From Allobosea caraganae (GTDB lineage Bacteria > Pseudomonadota > Alphaproteobacteria > Rhizobiales > Beijerinckiaceae): 64,000 nt of DNA. The position numbers and the translations under genes were made by a program. A model generated the notes under the pieces. It was not told where the DNA came from. It did not search any database and saw only the letters and a list, made by a program, of their open reading frames with translations. The DNA lies in contig NZ_QQTO01000019.1 in assembly GCF_003351345.1 (NCBI RefSeq), positions 1-64,000 of the forward strand, written 5' to 3'. Shown one piece after another: positions 35,422 to 46,400 of this stretch. The first letter of the stretch is position 1. Each line of letters opens with the position of its first letter.

Positions 35422-35478
35422 CGTGCTGGCCTCCTTGGCAAGCAATCTAATCAAGCTTGAGGGAGTGGATCACCGCTT

Positions 35479-35901
35479 TCAGGCCCGGCTCCTCGACCAG
35501 GTCGGCCGCGTCGCCAGCTTGAACCATTGGTGCCGCCGCTGATCGCGCTCCGGCCAATCGTCTAGGCGCCCCGTGACGGTGAGCAAAAAGAGCTTCACCT
35601 CGCACAGAAGCATATAGTCCTCCATCCGCTTCCAGTAGAGGTATCGGCCCATCGACTTCCTGCGAATGGTTCCAATGGCGCCGGCTTCCTCCTGCGCTTC
35701 GCGCGCGGCGGCCTCATGGGCTTTGAGCCCCTTGATCGGCCAACCCTTCGGAACGGTCCAGCGCTTCGTGGTCCGGGTGGTGACCAGGAGAACCTCGATC
35801 GAGCCATCCGGCGAGTGGCGGACCGGCACGGCACCGACCTGCAGTCGGGCCTTTTCCGGTACGCGCCGCGTCTTCTTTATCGACTCGCCGATGCGCTTCA
35901 T
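35479..35901 (-). CDS. NUDIX hydrolase, frameshifted near the C-terminus
   Basis: 140 codons. The NUDIX box is complete: KGLKAHEAAAREAQEEAG matches G-x5-E-x7-REUxEExGU. The opening (VGAVPVRHSPDGSIEVLLVT, then KRWTVPKGWPIKG) resembles diphosphoinositol/diadenosine polyphosphate hydrolases. After WFKLAT the frame runs RPTWSRSRA and stops. A neighbouring frame continues as family members do (DLVEEPGLKAVIHSLKLD) to a stop at 35447-35449, so one base appears lost near 35505-35510. Either the gene is freshly broken or the read has an error. The restored gene would end 25 bp before the Na/Pi cotransporter start. Confidence 0.8.
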   Translation of the reverse strand: MKRIGESIKKTRRVPEKARLQVGAVPVRHSPDGSIEVLLVTTRTTKRWTVPKGWPIKGLKAHEAAAREAQEEAGAIGTIRRKSMGRYLYWKRMEDYMLLCEVKLFLLTVTGRLDDWPERDQRRHQWFKLATRPTWSRSRA

Positions 35902-35976
35902 GATGTGAAAAGTCTAGACTACGATGCACTCCGGGACTCAACTGCTGGGTTAGCGGTCTGGCGTCAGCTTCCGACC

Positions 35977-36620
35977 TTAAGCCGAGTTCAGAGCTTCATC
36001 CGCTTTCCGCACGGATAAGGCAAAGGCCGCCAATTTGCTCGGATCCAACCGGCCTGCAATCCGGACGCCCAAACTCAGGTCGACGCCGAACGGCCTTACC
36101 TGTCGGATGGCGTCACCGACATTCGCGGGGGAAAGGCCGCCCGCGAGGAACACTGGGAGACGGCTGGACTGAACAAACTCGGCGCTTATCGCCCAATCGT
36201 TCTGTCGACCTGTTCCGCCCAATTCCGGCGTCGCCGCGTTGGGTTGGCCCGAGTCGAGCAGGAAGGCGTGAACGTACGGGCTGTAGATTGGGATCATCTC
36301 CAGCGCTGCGCGGCTCTCGACGTGAACAACCTGAACTCGACGCACATGAGGCTCGATGTCAGCCAGACGAGAGGACTCGGCCGGATCGATATTCCATAGA
36401 ATTTGGACGGTGGTCGGACGCGTACTGCGCACATGGGCAGCTATTGCGTCGGCTGTCCGCTCGACGGTCAGCAGGAATGTAGCGACTGAAGGCGGTGTGA
36501 ATTTCGTGATCTCGGCGACAGCAGAGTCTCCGATGTTGCGAGGGCTGGAAGGCCCCACACAATTGAAGCCAAGAGCGTCGACGCCAGCTTCTACGGCCAG
36601 GCGGGCTCCAGTGCAGTTGC
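35977..36620 (-). pseudogene. TrpF-like (phosphoribosylanthranilate isomerase family) gene lacking its 5' end
   Basis: The frame reads NCTGARLAVEAGVDALGFN, GPSSPRNIGD, VQVVHVESRAAL, LLDSG, FLAGGLSPANVGDAIRQV and FGVDLSLGVRIAG, i.e. the beta/alpha barrel of TrpF-type proteins with the phosphate-binding AGGLSP.NV and GVD segments. The start codon and the N-terminal K.CG motif are missing: upstream sequence switches without a break into an aldo/keto reductase in a different frame. A GTG at 36558 could initiate a shortened product without the first strand. It is a non-tryptophan-operon paralog, probably inactive. Confidence 0.72.
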
Positions 36621-37005
36621 AGGAGATCGAGGCGCTCCACCCGCAGGTGCTTGAGGCTCGCCTCGCAGCCGGTGCGGATGGCCTTGCGCCGGCCGTCCTT
36701 GTAGGCGACGCCCGGCCCCATCTTGGTCTGTCCGCATTTGGTCGCGATGACGAGCCCGTCCGGATAGGGCTGGAGCGACTGGGCGATCAGGGTCTCGTTG
36801 AGCCCCGCCCCGTAAGCATAGGCCGTATCGATCAGGTTGACGCCGATCTCGAGCGCGCGCAGCAGCACCTGCCCGGCGCCCTCCGGGTCCGGGTAAGGCC
36901 CCCAGTTGCCGGGCTGCCCGGAGAGCCGCATCGCTCCGTAGCCGAGGCGCGACACCGGAAGGTCCCCGCCGATCCGCGGGTCGTCTCGATGGCGGGCTCA
37001 GCCAT
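36610..37005 (-). pseudogene. Aldo/keto reductase 5' fragment
   Basis: ATG 37005 with AGGAG eight bases upstream begins MAEPAIETTRG. About 12 codons on, a missing base shifts the frame, and the protein resumes as GGDLPVSRLGYGAMRLSG, then LRALEIGVNLIDTAYAYG (catalytic Asp/Tyr pair), LVIATKCG and RVERLDLLQLHW. There it runs into the TrpF-like gene. The remaining ~160 residues of an AKR are gone. Two separate lesions mean this is a dead gene. Confidence 0.8.
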
Positions 37006-37165
37006 GTCGGTTACTCCTGTCCCGGCGGGTAAACTGTGCTTGGCGACGTTCCGCGACCCGTGACAAAACCGCAAGATCGGTCGAGCGCCTCATGTCGGCG
37101 ACTGCGCCGCGCCATTGAAGCTCATCCGGCACGGGCTTGCGTCTGCAGGATAAAGCCGCCCTTCG

Positions 37166-37801
37166 CTAGATTTCCGGAAGACGAAGCCACAGGGCGACCG
37201 CGCTCAGCACCATGTTGACGGCGAGGGCTGCGAGGAGCAGCCCCATGATCCTGCGGATGAGATTTGCACCGTTCGCGCCGATCAGGCGCCGCAGCGTCTC
37301 GCTCAGCAGAAAGACGCCAAGCATGACGGCAAGGACTGCGGCGAGCGCGACGATGGTAAGCGCCTGCTGGAGCACGGTGTCGCGATTGTTGTCCATGAGG
37401 AGGACGATGGTGAGCATCGCCCCGGGCCCGGCGATGATCGGCGTCGCGAGCGGATGAACTGCGACGGACATAGCGGAATCTCCCTTCTCGGTCTTGAAGG
37501 GAGACGCCGGGGCATCGCCAAGCACCATGTTCAAGGCGAACACAAAGACGATCATCCCGCCCGCGATCTGGAACGACCGCCGCGAAATGCCCATTGCATG
37601 CAGCAGCATCGGTCCGGCCAGCGCGAAGATCGTCAGGATGCCGAACGCGATGACGATGCTGAAGCAGGCGGCCCGGCGGCGCTGGGATGCGCTAAGGGTG
37701 GTCGTCGCCCCGAGAAAGAGAGGCAGAAGGCCGATGGGGTTGAGCATTGCCCACAGGACGACCAGCTGGGTCGTGAAAAGCCGATAGTCGTCGAGCACGC
37801 G
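37166..37801 (-). CDS. MarC-family integral membrane protein
   Basis: 211 residues from GTG 37801 (VLDDYRLFTTQLVVLWAMLN); the frame is open further upstream but that part is not membrane-like. Six spans, with the family's NPIGLLPLFLGAT near the start and ATPIIAGPGAMLTIVLLM in the middle (the duplicated NP..P/GPG signature). MarC/UPF0056 proteins are widespread with no settled function; the old link to multiple antibiotic resistance is not supported. It sits 55 bp after a drug-exporter gene on the same strand. Confidence 0.82.
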   Translation of the reverse strand, partial: RVLDDYRLFTTQLVVLWAMLNPIGLLPLFLGATTTLSASQRRRAACFSIVIAFGILTIFALAGPMLLHAMGISRRSFQIAGGMIVFVFALNMVLGDAPASPFKTEKGDSAMSVAVHPLATPIIAGPGAMLTIVLLMDNNRDTVLQQALTIVALAAVLAVMLGVFLLSETLRRLIGANGANLIRRIMGLLLAALAVNMVLSAVALWLRLPEI

Positions 37802-37856
37802 GTGCCGCCTCGTCCTTAGCTGCAGTTTGGCTTGGATTGCTCGCCCTGCCGATGCT

Positions 37857-39392
37857 TCAAGCACCCGGTGCGTTGCCGCGGGCGCCTCGCCGGGCCAGCA
37901 CGACCATCGCGGCAAGGGCGAGTAGCGTCGCGGCGGTCAGGAGCCCCATGGCGGCGCGATAGCCGCTCGTGAAGAAGTCGTCGACCAGCCCGGGATTCGG
38001 CGCTCCGCCGAGGAGGCGGGCGAGCTGCTCGGCCGCCACCGTCGGCTCGGAGACCAGCCGGTCGATCCAGGCCGGATCAATTCCGGAGGAAAGATGCGCC
38101 TCGGATTGCAGCGCCTGCTCGGCCAACATTCGGTAGAGCAGCGTCGACAGCACCAGGCCGGTCGCGCCGCCGACATTGTGAATGGTCCAGCATGCCCCCA
38201 TCGCCACGCCGCCGAGCCGCTTCGGCACCGAGGACAGGGCGGCAAGCGTCGAGGGGCCGAGAATGCAGCCCCAGCCGATACCCATCGTCGCGAAGGCGAG
38301 AATGACGAAGGGGGTGCTCGTCGCCTCGGAGAACAGCATCTGCAAGCTGGCCGATAATGCCAGCAGGGCGAGGCCGGCCGCGAGGAGCGGCATGGGCCCG
38401 TGCCTGTCCGCCAGCTTGCCGACCACCGGCGATGCGAGCGCCACCAGCGCGGTCGTCGGCAGCAGCATGAGGCCGGTGAGCAGGCTGCCATAGCCGCGGA
38501 CGACGCCGAGGTAGAGCGGCATCAGGAAGAACGCCGAGCAATAGAAGAAGGCGAGCGCGAAGGTAGCGATGCCGGCGGCCGCGAAGCGCCGATTGGCGAA
38601 GAGGTCGAGGCGGATCAGCGGCGATGCGGCACGCCGCTCCACTACGACGAACAGCAGCAGCAGGCAAAGGCCGCCTCCGGTCGCCGCCAGCGTCGGGATC
38701 GCAGTCCAGCCCCAGTCCTTGGCCTGCGTCAGGCCGAGCAGCAGGCTCGCCAGCCCTGCGAGCAGGAGGCCGACGCCCGGCCAGTCGAGCGGTCCGCGAT
38801 CGCTCTCGTCTCGCGTCTCGCGGACGGAGGAGAAGCACAGGACGGCGCTGAGCAGAAGGAACGGCACGTTGACGAAGAACACCCAGCGCCAGCCCAGCAA
38901 TTCGACCAGCACGCCACCTGCGACGGGGCCGAGCGCGAGGCCGATGCCGTTGGCGGCGAAGAGCAGGCCGAGCGCCCGCCCGCGCATCGCCTCGGGAAAG
39001 GCGTCCGACACGATTGCGGCGGTGGTGGTGTAGAGCGCTGCGGCGCTCGCGCCTTGGACAAAGCGAAAGCCGATGAGCGCCTCGATCGACGGCGCCGCGC
39101 CGGCACCGAGCGAGCCCAGCGTGAATGCGGCCATTCCGATATAGAACAGCCGCCTGCGGCCGTAGCGATCCGCCAGCCGTCCGCTCACCACCATGAAGCC
39201 GGACAGGGCCATGACGAAGGCCGCGACGATCCATTGCGCCTCGCTCACCGTAGCCGCGAGGCCGCCCTGGATATCGGCGATCGCTGTGTTGACGATGGTG
39301 AAGTCGATACAGCCGACGAAACTTGCCAGGCTGACGCCGAGAAGCAGGATCCAGCGGGTGCGCGCCTGATCATCGACTGTAAGGGAGGTCAT
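37857..39392 (-). CDS. MFS multidrug exporter, DHA2 (EmrB/QacA) type
   Basis: 511 residues from ATG 39392 with about 14 membrane spans. Family motifs are clear: DFTIVNTAIADIQGGL in span 1, GRLADRYGRRRLFYIG between spans 2 and 3, and motif C LGPVAGGVLVELLGWRW in span 5. It should export amphipathic or lipophilic drugs using the proton gradient. No EmrA-type fusion protein is adjacent and no TetR-like repressor is near. Same strand as the MarC-like gene downstream and the LTXXQ protein upstream (87 bp). Confidence 0.88.
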   Translation of the reverse strand: MTSLTVDDQARTRWILLLGVSLASFVGCIDFTIVNTAIADIQGGLAATVSEAQWIVAAFVMALSGFMVVSGRLADRYGRRRLFYIGMAAFTLGSLGAGAAPSIEALIGFRFVQGASAAALYTTTAAIVSDAFPEAMRGRALGLLFAANGIGLALGPVAGGVLVELLGWRWVFFVNVPFLLLSAVLCFSSVRETRDESDRGPLDWPGVGLLLAGLASLLLGLTQAKDWGWTAIPTLAATGGGLCLLLLFVVVERRAASPLIRLDLFANRRFAAAGIATFALAFFYCSAFFLMPLYLGVVRGYGSLLTGLMLLPTTALVALASPVVGKLADRHGPMPLLAAGLALLALSASLQMLFSEATSTPFVILAFATMGIGWGCILGPSTLAALSSVPKRLGGVAMGACWTIHNVGGATGLVLSTLLYRMLAEQALQSEAHLSSGIDPAWIDRLVSEPTVAAEQLARLLGGAPNPGLVDDFFTSGYRAAMGLLTAATLLALAAMVVLARRGARGNAPGA

Positions 39393-39479
39393 TTGCCGCG
39401 TCCGATCCAATTTCGCGTACCGTGCAGGTCTGACCGGCTGCCGCCCAGGCGGATCGGCAGCCGGCCGGGAACCTGCCGT

Positions 39480-39971
39480 TCAGCCTTCCTCCTCCTCGAA
39501 GAGCCAGAGCGTCGCGCTCGGCTGGCCCGGCCCGCCATGGTCGGTCATGCCGAGGAAGACCGGCAGGCGGCGCCTCTGCCCGTCTGACAGCGAGGCGACG
39601 AAGGGGCGCGCGGCCTCGACGAGGCGGCGCAGCTCGCGGCCGCGTGCCTCTTCCGCATCGGCGATCGCGCCGAGCACGTCGAGGAAGCTGCCGGGCGCGG
39701 CCGCCTGCTGACGCCCGTTGCGGCGGTCGGAAGCGGCCTTGCTGATGTCGCGAATGGCGGCTTCCACGGGCGTCCAGAGCTTTTCCTGCTCGGGCGTCAG
39801 CTCGGCGACCACGCGCAGCGCGGCGAGCCTGGCGTTGAGCACGGCGCGGGCATCGGCGTCGCTCCAGTCGGGGAGCTGCTGCGCCTGCGGAGCGGTTGCC
39901 TGCTGTGCGAAGGCCTGATGCGGTCCGGCAAGCAGCGCCGTGGCGAGCAGGATCGGGGCGAAGATCTTCAT
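39480..39971 (-). CDS. Periplasmic LTXXQ-motif (Spy/CpxP-like) protein
   Basis: 163 residues from ATG 39971. Signal peptide MKIFAPILLATALLAGPHQA is followed by FAQQ at the cleavage site. The mature protein is helical with one LTPEQEKLW (LTXXQ) and a second degenerate copy, LSDGQRRRLPVFL. Relatives such as Spy and CpxP are envelope-stress chaperones or sensors. It lies 40 bp after the GCG_CRPN-type gene and 87 bp before the MFS exporter, suggesting one envelope-related transcript. Confidence 0.8.
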   Translation of the reverse strand: MKIFAPILLATALLAGPHQAFAQQATAPQAQQLPDWSDADARAVLNARLAALRVVAELTPEQEKLWTPVEAAIRDISKAASDRRNGRQQAAAPGSFLDVLGAIADAEEARGRELRRLVEAARPFVASLSDGQRRRLPVFLGMTDHGGPGQPSATLWLFEEEEG

Positions 39972-40011
39972 GGCATGGATTCCGGAAACTTGAGGGGAAC
40001 GAGGGAGGGGT

Positions 40012-40341
40012 TCACTTCCAGCCGCCGCCGGGGAGCGGGCCGTGATAGGGCGTGTTGCGGCAATGGCCCCAGGGGCCGCGCCAGGAGCCGGGAGGGCAGC
40101 CATTGCCGCCGAAGACCGGAGCAGGACCGGTCCAGCCGCCGCCAGGGAGGCGGCCATAATACGGTGTGCTTCGGCAGCCTCCCCAAGGGCCGCGCCAGGC
40201 GCCCCAGCCGCAGCCCTGAGCGACGGGCACGACCTGCAGCGTCGGCTCGGGGATCGGGAGTTGCGGGAGAGCCGAGGCTGGCGCGGCGAAGGCCGCGAGG
40301 CTAGCTGCGGCTGCGAGCAGTGGCAGGATCACGTGTCTCAT
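40012..40341 (-). CDS. Small secreted GCG_CRPN-type protein
   Basis: 109 residues from ATG 40341 (GAGGA four bases upstream). A signal peptide (LPLLAAAASLAAFAAPASA) precedes GCGWGAWRGPWGGCR, the GCG_CRPN prefix found in many Hyphomicrobiales secreted proteins. Two short repeats rich in Cys/Pro/Gly/Trp follow (WRGPWGGCRSTPYYGRLPGG; WRGPWGHCRNTPYHGPLPGG). Function is unknown; the paired cysteines suggest disulfides or metal binding. It starts 97 bp after the stop of the giant autotransporter, on the same strand. Confidence 0.78.
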   Translation of the reverse strand: MRHVILPLLAAAASLAAFAAPASALPQLPIPEPTLQVVPVAQGCGWGAWRGPWGGCRSTPYYGRLPGGGWTGPAPVFGGNGCPPGSWRGPWGHCRNTPYHGPLPGGGWK

Positions 40342-40438
40342 GGGTTCCTCTCGTTCGATGGGGTGGGCGGAAGGCATGCAGATCAGGCGTCCGGCCACCG
40401 GCCGAGCCAGGGATTGGGAGTTGGGTGCCCCCGATCCG

Positions 40439-43400
40439 TCAAAAGCGGACGGCCAACCGGGCGAGGCCGGTATGCGAGCTGTAGCGGTCGCCGAAATCGC
40501 CGTTGTACTGGAGCTTCAGCTCGAGGTTGCCGGCGGTCGCCAGGTTGGCGCCGACCGAGACGCGCGCGAGCGCGTTCGGGATCGGCGTCGTGGCCCTGAA
40601 GCCCGCGGTCGCACCCTGCACGCCGGCGAAGCGCGCGGTGGCGGCCCAGCCATCGTCTCCGTTGACGCTGAGGCCGAGGCTGGCGAAGGGCAGCAGCGTG
40701 CCGAAGGAGCCGAGATCGATGCGTGTGCCGACCTCGACCGCGCCGGTTGCCGTCAGCATGGTCGCCGTCTCACCCGCGACCGCCAGGCGGAAGGGGCTCC
40801 AGCCACCCTCGGTATAGGCGCCGGCGGCCATATGCGCGACGCGCAGCTCGGCCATCGGCTTTACGTACCAGTCGCCCATCGCCATGCGGTAGCTGAGGCG
40901 AGCGGTGGCACCGAGATGCCAGGCGTTGGGCGAGCCCGTCGCCGACTGCATCGTATCGCCCAGCACGATCTGCCGGGTGCTGTCATAGGAGCCGTAGCCG
41001 GCGTCGAGTGCGCCCGAGAACAGCCAGCCGCCGCGCTGGTGCTTCAGCACCAGGCCGCCGAGCACGCTGTCGCCGGTGACGGTCGAGGTGCCGCGGCTGC
41101 CGGAGAAGCGGCTGCTCTCATAGGCGAGCGAGCCGCCGAGGAACCAGTCCGGCCGGATCTCGCGCTGGCCGCCGATCTGCGCCGTCACCGCGCTGGCGTG
41201 GTAGCCGAGCGAGCCGGGCAGCGTGTCCTGTACGGTCGCGTTGCCGATGACGCGGCCCCAGACGCAGTCGCGCTCGCGCAGTCCGAGCGTGGCGTCGACC
41301 AGATCCGGGCAGCTTTGCATGTTGCTGACGAATGCCTGGCTCGCCGCGAAGTGGGCGGCTGCGATGGCGCCGATCGTCTGGCCCGAGAGCGTATTGAGCG
41401 CATGGGCGTAGCTGCCGCTATCCTTGATCCCGGCCAGCGCCGCAAAGCCCGTGCCCAGACTCTCTCCGTTGTTCCAGGCTTCCTGGAGATGCGCTGCGAC
41501 CTGGAGCTGGGTTGCGCCGAGGCGGCCGGAGCCGATGAAGTCGGCGCTGGGCTGGATATGCAGGCTGGAGCCGTCGCTGACCGGCTTCAGGTCGAAGACG
41601 TGGCTGCGATAGCCGGTGGTGGCGGGGTCGAGATCGATCCCGCCCGATGCGGTCAGCACCGTGACGGGGGCCTTGGACAGGGTGATTGGCCGTGCCTCGA
41701 TCATGCCGGCGAGCTCGGCGCGGCCCTGCACGGTCAGCATGTCGGCGCGGCCGGCGGCATGGTCGGTGTCCACCAGCAGGCGGCCGGTGGAGCTCTGGGA
41801 GAGCTTGCCGGTCAGTGTCGTCGCTGAGATCGCGGTGCCGTAGCCGACCGAAAGGATGCCGTCGTTCGAGACCCGGCCGTTCGGGCCGAACTGCATCACC
41901 GGACCCATCTCGACGCGCCCTTGCCGCGCGTTCTGCAGCGTCGAGCTGTCGCCCAGCACGACCGAGCCCAGCACGGTGCCTCCGAGGTTGTTGACCTGGC
42001 CGGAGGTCGGGCCGTTGCTCCAGGAGCCGATGGCGACCTGGCTCGTGCTCTGGCTGCCATCGATGACGCCGCCCTGCCGCACCAGGACGCCGGTGCCGGT
42101 GAATGGGACGGTGCTGCTGGCCCCGGCGATGAAGACCGCGCCAGCGGCCGACCCCTTGGCCACCACTTGCGCCTGCCCGCCCACCTGGTTGCCGTTCGCG
42201 TCGGTATAGCCGCCGACCGCGACGTTGCCAGTGGCGGAGTCGGCGCCGCTGCCGATGGCAACGACGCCCCAGGCATTTGCCCCGCTGACGGTCACGCTGC
42301 CCTGGTTGACGGCCACGAGGGCAGTCGAGGTGCACGCGCCGCAGGCCGACGAGGCGCCCGAGAAAGCGAAGCCGGTCCCGTCATCCTGCCCGACGATGCC
42401 GCCGAAGCCGGTGCTCTGCGCGAAGATGCCATGCGCATAGGCGCCCGTCGTCGCGATGGTGCCAAAGGAACTGACTGTCACCTGTCCGCCGACGGATCCG
42501 GTCGCGGTCGTCACGACGACGTTGCTGCCGAAATTGTTGCCGTTGAGCCCCTGGACGATGCCGCCGCCGCCAGCGCTCTGCGCCAGGATGCCCGCCGCGC
42601 CGCTGCCCGTGGTGGTGATGGATGTTCCCGGATCGGTCGTGACGTTGACGGCGCCGCCGTTGTTCCCGCTGCCCGACGGATTGCTGAACAGGTTGTTCGA
42701 GGTCGGCCGGAAGCCGCCGGTGACGATCACGCCGCCGCCATTGCCGACGCTCTGCGCGATGATGCCGGAGGCGTTGAGGCCGCTGGTCTTGATCGTGGCG
42801 GTGTCCTGCAGGTTGACGTTCACCGTCCCGCCCGTGCTGCCGGAGGGCGCGTCGCCGTTGAAGGCGAAGGCGACCGGGATCGTCCCGCTCGCAGCGCCCG
42901 CAGGCGCGCCGGCGGAGCTGGTGGACTTGCCGGTGGTGGGGTCGTAGATCGCGCTCATCACGGTGGCGAGGCCGCCGCCGCCGCCCACGCTCTGCGCCAG
43001 GATGCCGGCCGCGTAGTCGCCGGAGGTGCTGATCTTGCCGGTGCCGCTGACGGTGGCGTTGACCGTCCCGCCCGACTGGCTGTCGCCCCAGTTCTGCCCG
43101 CCGGCGCTGGCGCCCAGCGTCAGCAGGAAGCCGCCGCCGGTGGGCGCGCTGGCGGTCAGCGTCGCGCCGCCGTGCCCACCGCCGCCGCCCACGCTCTGCG
43201 CCAGGATGCCGAAGGAGAGGTCGCCCAGCGTGGCGATGCTGCCGCTATGGGTGATGTCGACCTCGCCGCCAGAGCCGCCGCCGCCGCCATTGCCGCCCAA
43301 GGTCAGGTTGCCCTGGAAGAAGGAGCCGGAGAGGTTCGTGCGGGCCAGGGAGGGGCCGGTCGCGCCGCCCACGCCGCCGCCGCCGCCGACGCTCTGGGCG

Positions 43401-46400
43401 AAGATGCCCGCCGAGAGCGGCCCCGTGGTCTGGATGCTGCCGGCATCCAGGACCTGCACCGTGCCGCCGTTGCCGGCCGCGCCGCCATTGCCGGCCCAGC
43501 CCACGCCGAGGTTGACCGTGTAGTCGGTGAGCGAGGTGCCACCATCAGGCGCGTCGCCGCCGGCGCCATTGGCCTCGGCGTAACCATCGCCGATGCTGTT
43601 CAGCGAGGGGACGTCCCCATAGCTGCCGGTGAACGGCGCCTGCCAGGCCCAGATGTCCGAGGTCACCTGGACCACGGGGTTGTTCTGTCCCATGCCGAGC
43701 GCGCTTGCGAGATGGGTGCCGACATAGCCTCCCAACGCATAGGTCGGGTCGATGCCGGAGCCCATGGCCGCGTTGCCGCCGCGCCCGCCGCCGCCGCCGA
43801 CGCTCTGCGCATTGATGCCGGCCGCCTGCGCGCCGCGCGTGACGATGGCGCCTGTGCCGTTGTCCACGAGCACGCTGCCACCATTGCCGCCCGCGCCGCC
43901 ATAGCCGCCCACCGAGACCCGGAGGTTGAGGTTGCCGTTGCTGCCGGCGCCCATCGAGGCGGCGCCGTTGCCGCCGCCGCCGCCGATGCTCTGCGCCAGC
44001 AGGCCGTCCGAGCCGTCGCCGGTCGTCAGGATGCCGCCGGACCCGTTAAAGGCGTAGCTGCCGAGGGCGGTGGGCTGGTTGGGCAGCGTCTGCGGCGCGT
44101 AATTGTAGAGGCTCACCGCGCCGCCTTCGCCGGCTGCGCCGCCATGCCCGCCCATGGCCACCGTGACCGTGAGGGTGGGAAGATCGCCGTTGCTGCTCTG
44201 GTAGCTGCCGCTGTTGGCGCGGCCCGCGCCGCCATGCCCGCCGCCGCCGCCGATGCTCTGCCCGTGCACGCCCGGCGAGAGATCTCCCAGCGTCATCAGG
44301 AGGCCGCTGTTATAGGCGGAGACGGGGCCGCCATCGCCCCCGGTCCCGCCCGAGCCGCCAATCGATGTGGAAATGGTGATCGTTGGCGACATCACCGAGT
44401 TGCTCAGCGCGCGCGCGTTGCCGCCGGTGCCGCCGCCGCCGCCGATACTCTGCGCCAGGATGCCGGCTGAGCCGATGCCCATCGTGCCGATCATCCCGGC
44501 GTTGAGCACCGTGACGTCCCGGCCCTTGCCGCCGGTGCCGCCGCTGCCGCCGAGGCTGGTGCTCACGCTGATCGACGGGAACTCCTGATCCGAGACCGAC
44601 GTCTGCAGCGCGGCCGCCACCGCCGAGCCGCCATGGCCGCCGCCGCCGCCGATGCTCTGGGCGCGGATGCCATGGGCATCGTCGCCCATGGTGAGGACCT
44701 GGCCGACGTTATAGACGCCAACCGAGCCGCCTGTGGCGCCGGTGCCGGCATTGCCGCCGACCGCGGCAGCCGCGGAGAACGGGCCCGCTACCTCGTTGGT
44801 CACGTTGACCGCGATGGCCATGCCGCCGGCGCCGCCGCCGCCGCCGATGCTGGCCGCGTCGATGCCGACGGAATGCGTGCCCATGGTCTGGACCACGCCA
44901 CCCAGGTTGAAGATGGAGACCGTGCCGCCCGTGCCGCCATTGCCGCCGCTGCCGCCGATGCTGAGCGCAAGGCCGCCGATGTTGGCGCTCCAGGCGTCGC
45001 CCGCGCGGCCGCCGCCGCCGCCGATGCTGGCGGCGACCAGGCCGCGGGAATGATTGCCCGTCGTCGAGACGACGTAGCCCGGCTGGATGGACCAGTAGCC
45101 GTCGTCTTCGTTCAGCCAGACCAGGCCGTTGTTGATCGTCGCCGAGCCGCCGGTGCTGGCGCCGCCGCTATTGCCGCCGACGAAGGCCGAGAAGCCCAGC
45201 GAGCCGCCGGTCACGCTGCCGCCATAGCCGCCGGCGCCCGCAATGCTCAGCGCCACCACGCCGTCGGAATCCCCGCCCGAGGTCTGCAGCAGGTTGTAGC
45301 TGTACTGGTATTGCGACGGGTCGGTGGTGGACGGGGGAGTGTTGGGGCTGAGGGCGCTGATCAGCGAGATCGCGGCCGTCCCGCCCGCGCCGGAGGCGCC
45401 GCCATTGCCGCCATGCTCCCGGAACAGCGAGCCGGCTTGCGCGCCGTTGCCGCCGTTGCCGCCTGTGCTGAGCGCCATGGCGCCGACCGCGGCGTAGCCG
45501 CTCGTCGTCACGTTGGTGGTCCCGGTCGTGGCGAAGTCGGTCGTCACGTCGTTGCCGCCGAGCTGCAACTGCACGGCGCCGCCAATGCCTCCAGTGCCGC
45601 CGGCTCCGGCTGTGGAGCCTGTCAAGCCGTTGCCGGTGCCCCCGGCGCCGCCTTCCATGCCGATGCTCTGGGCCAGAAGGCCGACCGTCAGCAGCGAGGT
45701 GTTGATGGAGACGGTCTGCCCCGGATTGTTGAAGGCGTCCGCGTTGGCGGCCGCGCCCGTGCCGTACCCGGCGGCGCCCGCCACCGTCACCGTCCCGCCG
45801 GCGAGCTGGAGGGTGACGTCGCCACCGCTGCCGCCGCCGCCGCCGCCGCCGCCCGTACCGGAGTCGAACGTCGAGCCGCCTTCTCCTCCGTTCGCCCCGC
45901 TGCCGGCTTGGCTCGTCGCCGTGATGCCTGAGCCATGGGACGTGACCTGCGCGACCATGGAGACTGCGATGGTGCCGCCACTCGCGCCGCCGCCGCCGGC
46001 CGAGCCGGTCGCTTTTTCCTCCAGCACGGTGTCTTCCGCAGCAGCGCCGTCACCGCCTTGGGAGAGGAAGCTCACCGCCGTCTGTCCCGCCGCCATGCTT
46101 GAGAAGATCGGCGTCCCGATACCGGGCTGGACCTGAACGATAATGTTGCCGACTGCGCCGCCGCTGCCTCCGGCGCCGCCCTGGCCCCGGTTGCCGGAAG
46201 CGCCGCCCTGGGCGCCCGAGCCGCCGAGCGCGATCACGCTCAGCGCCGAGCCGGCGCCGGTGTTCTGGGTGAGGAAGGGTGCCCCGACGAAGTTGATGGT
46301 GATGTCGGTCGCGCCGCCGCCCGAGCCGCCGTTGCCGCCATTGCCCGTGGACTGGCCGGAGGAGGCACCGGCGGCGCCCTGGCCGCCCTGCGTGCGGATG

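Noticed and set aside
41921..44470. An 849-codon plus-strand frame inside the giant autotransporter
   Set aside because: It is an Ala/Asp/Arg-rich antisense shadow created by glycine codon runs on the other strand.
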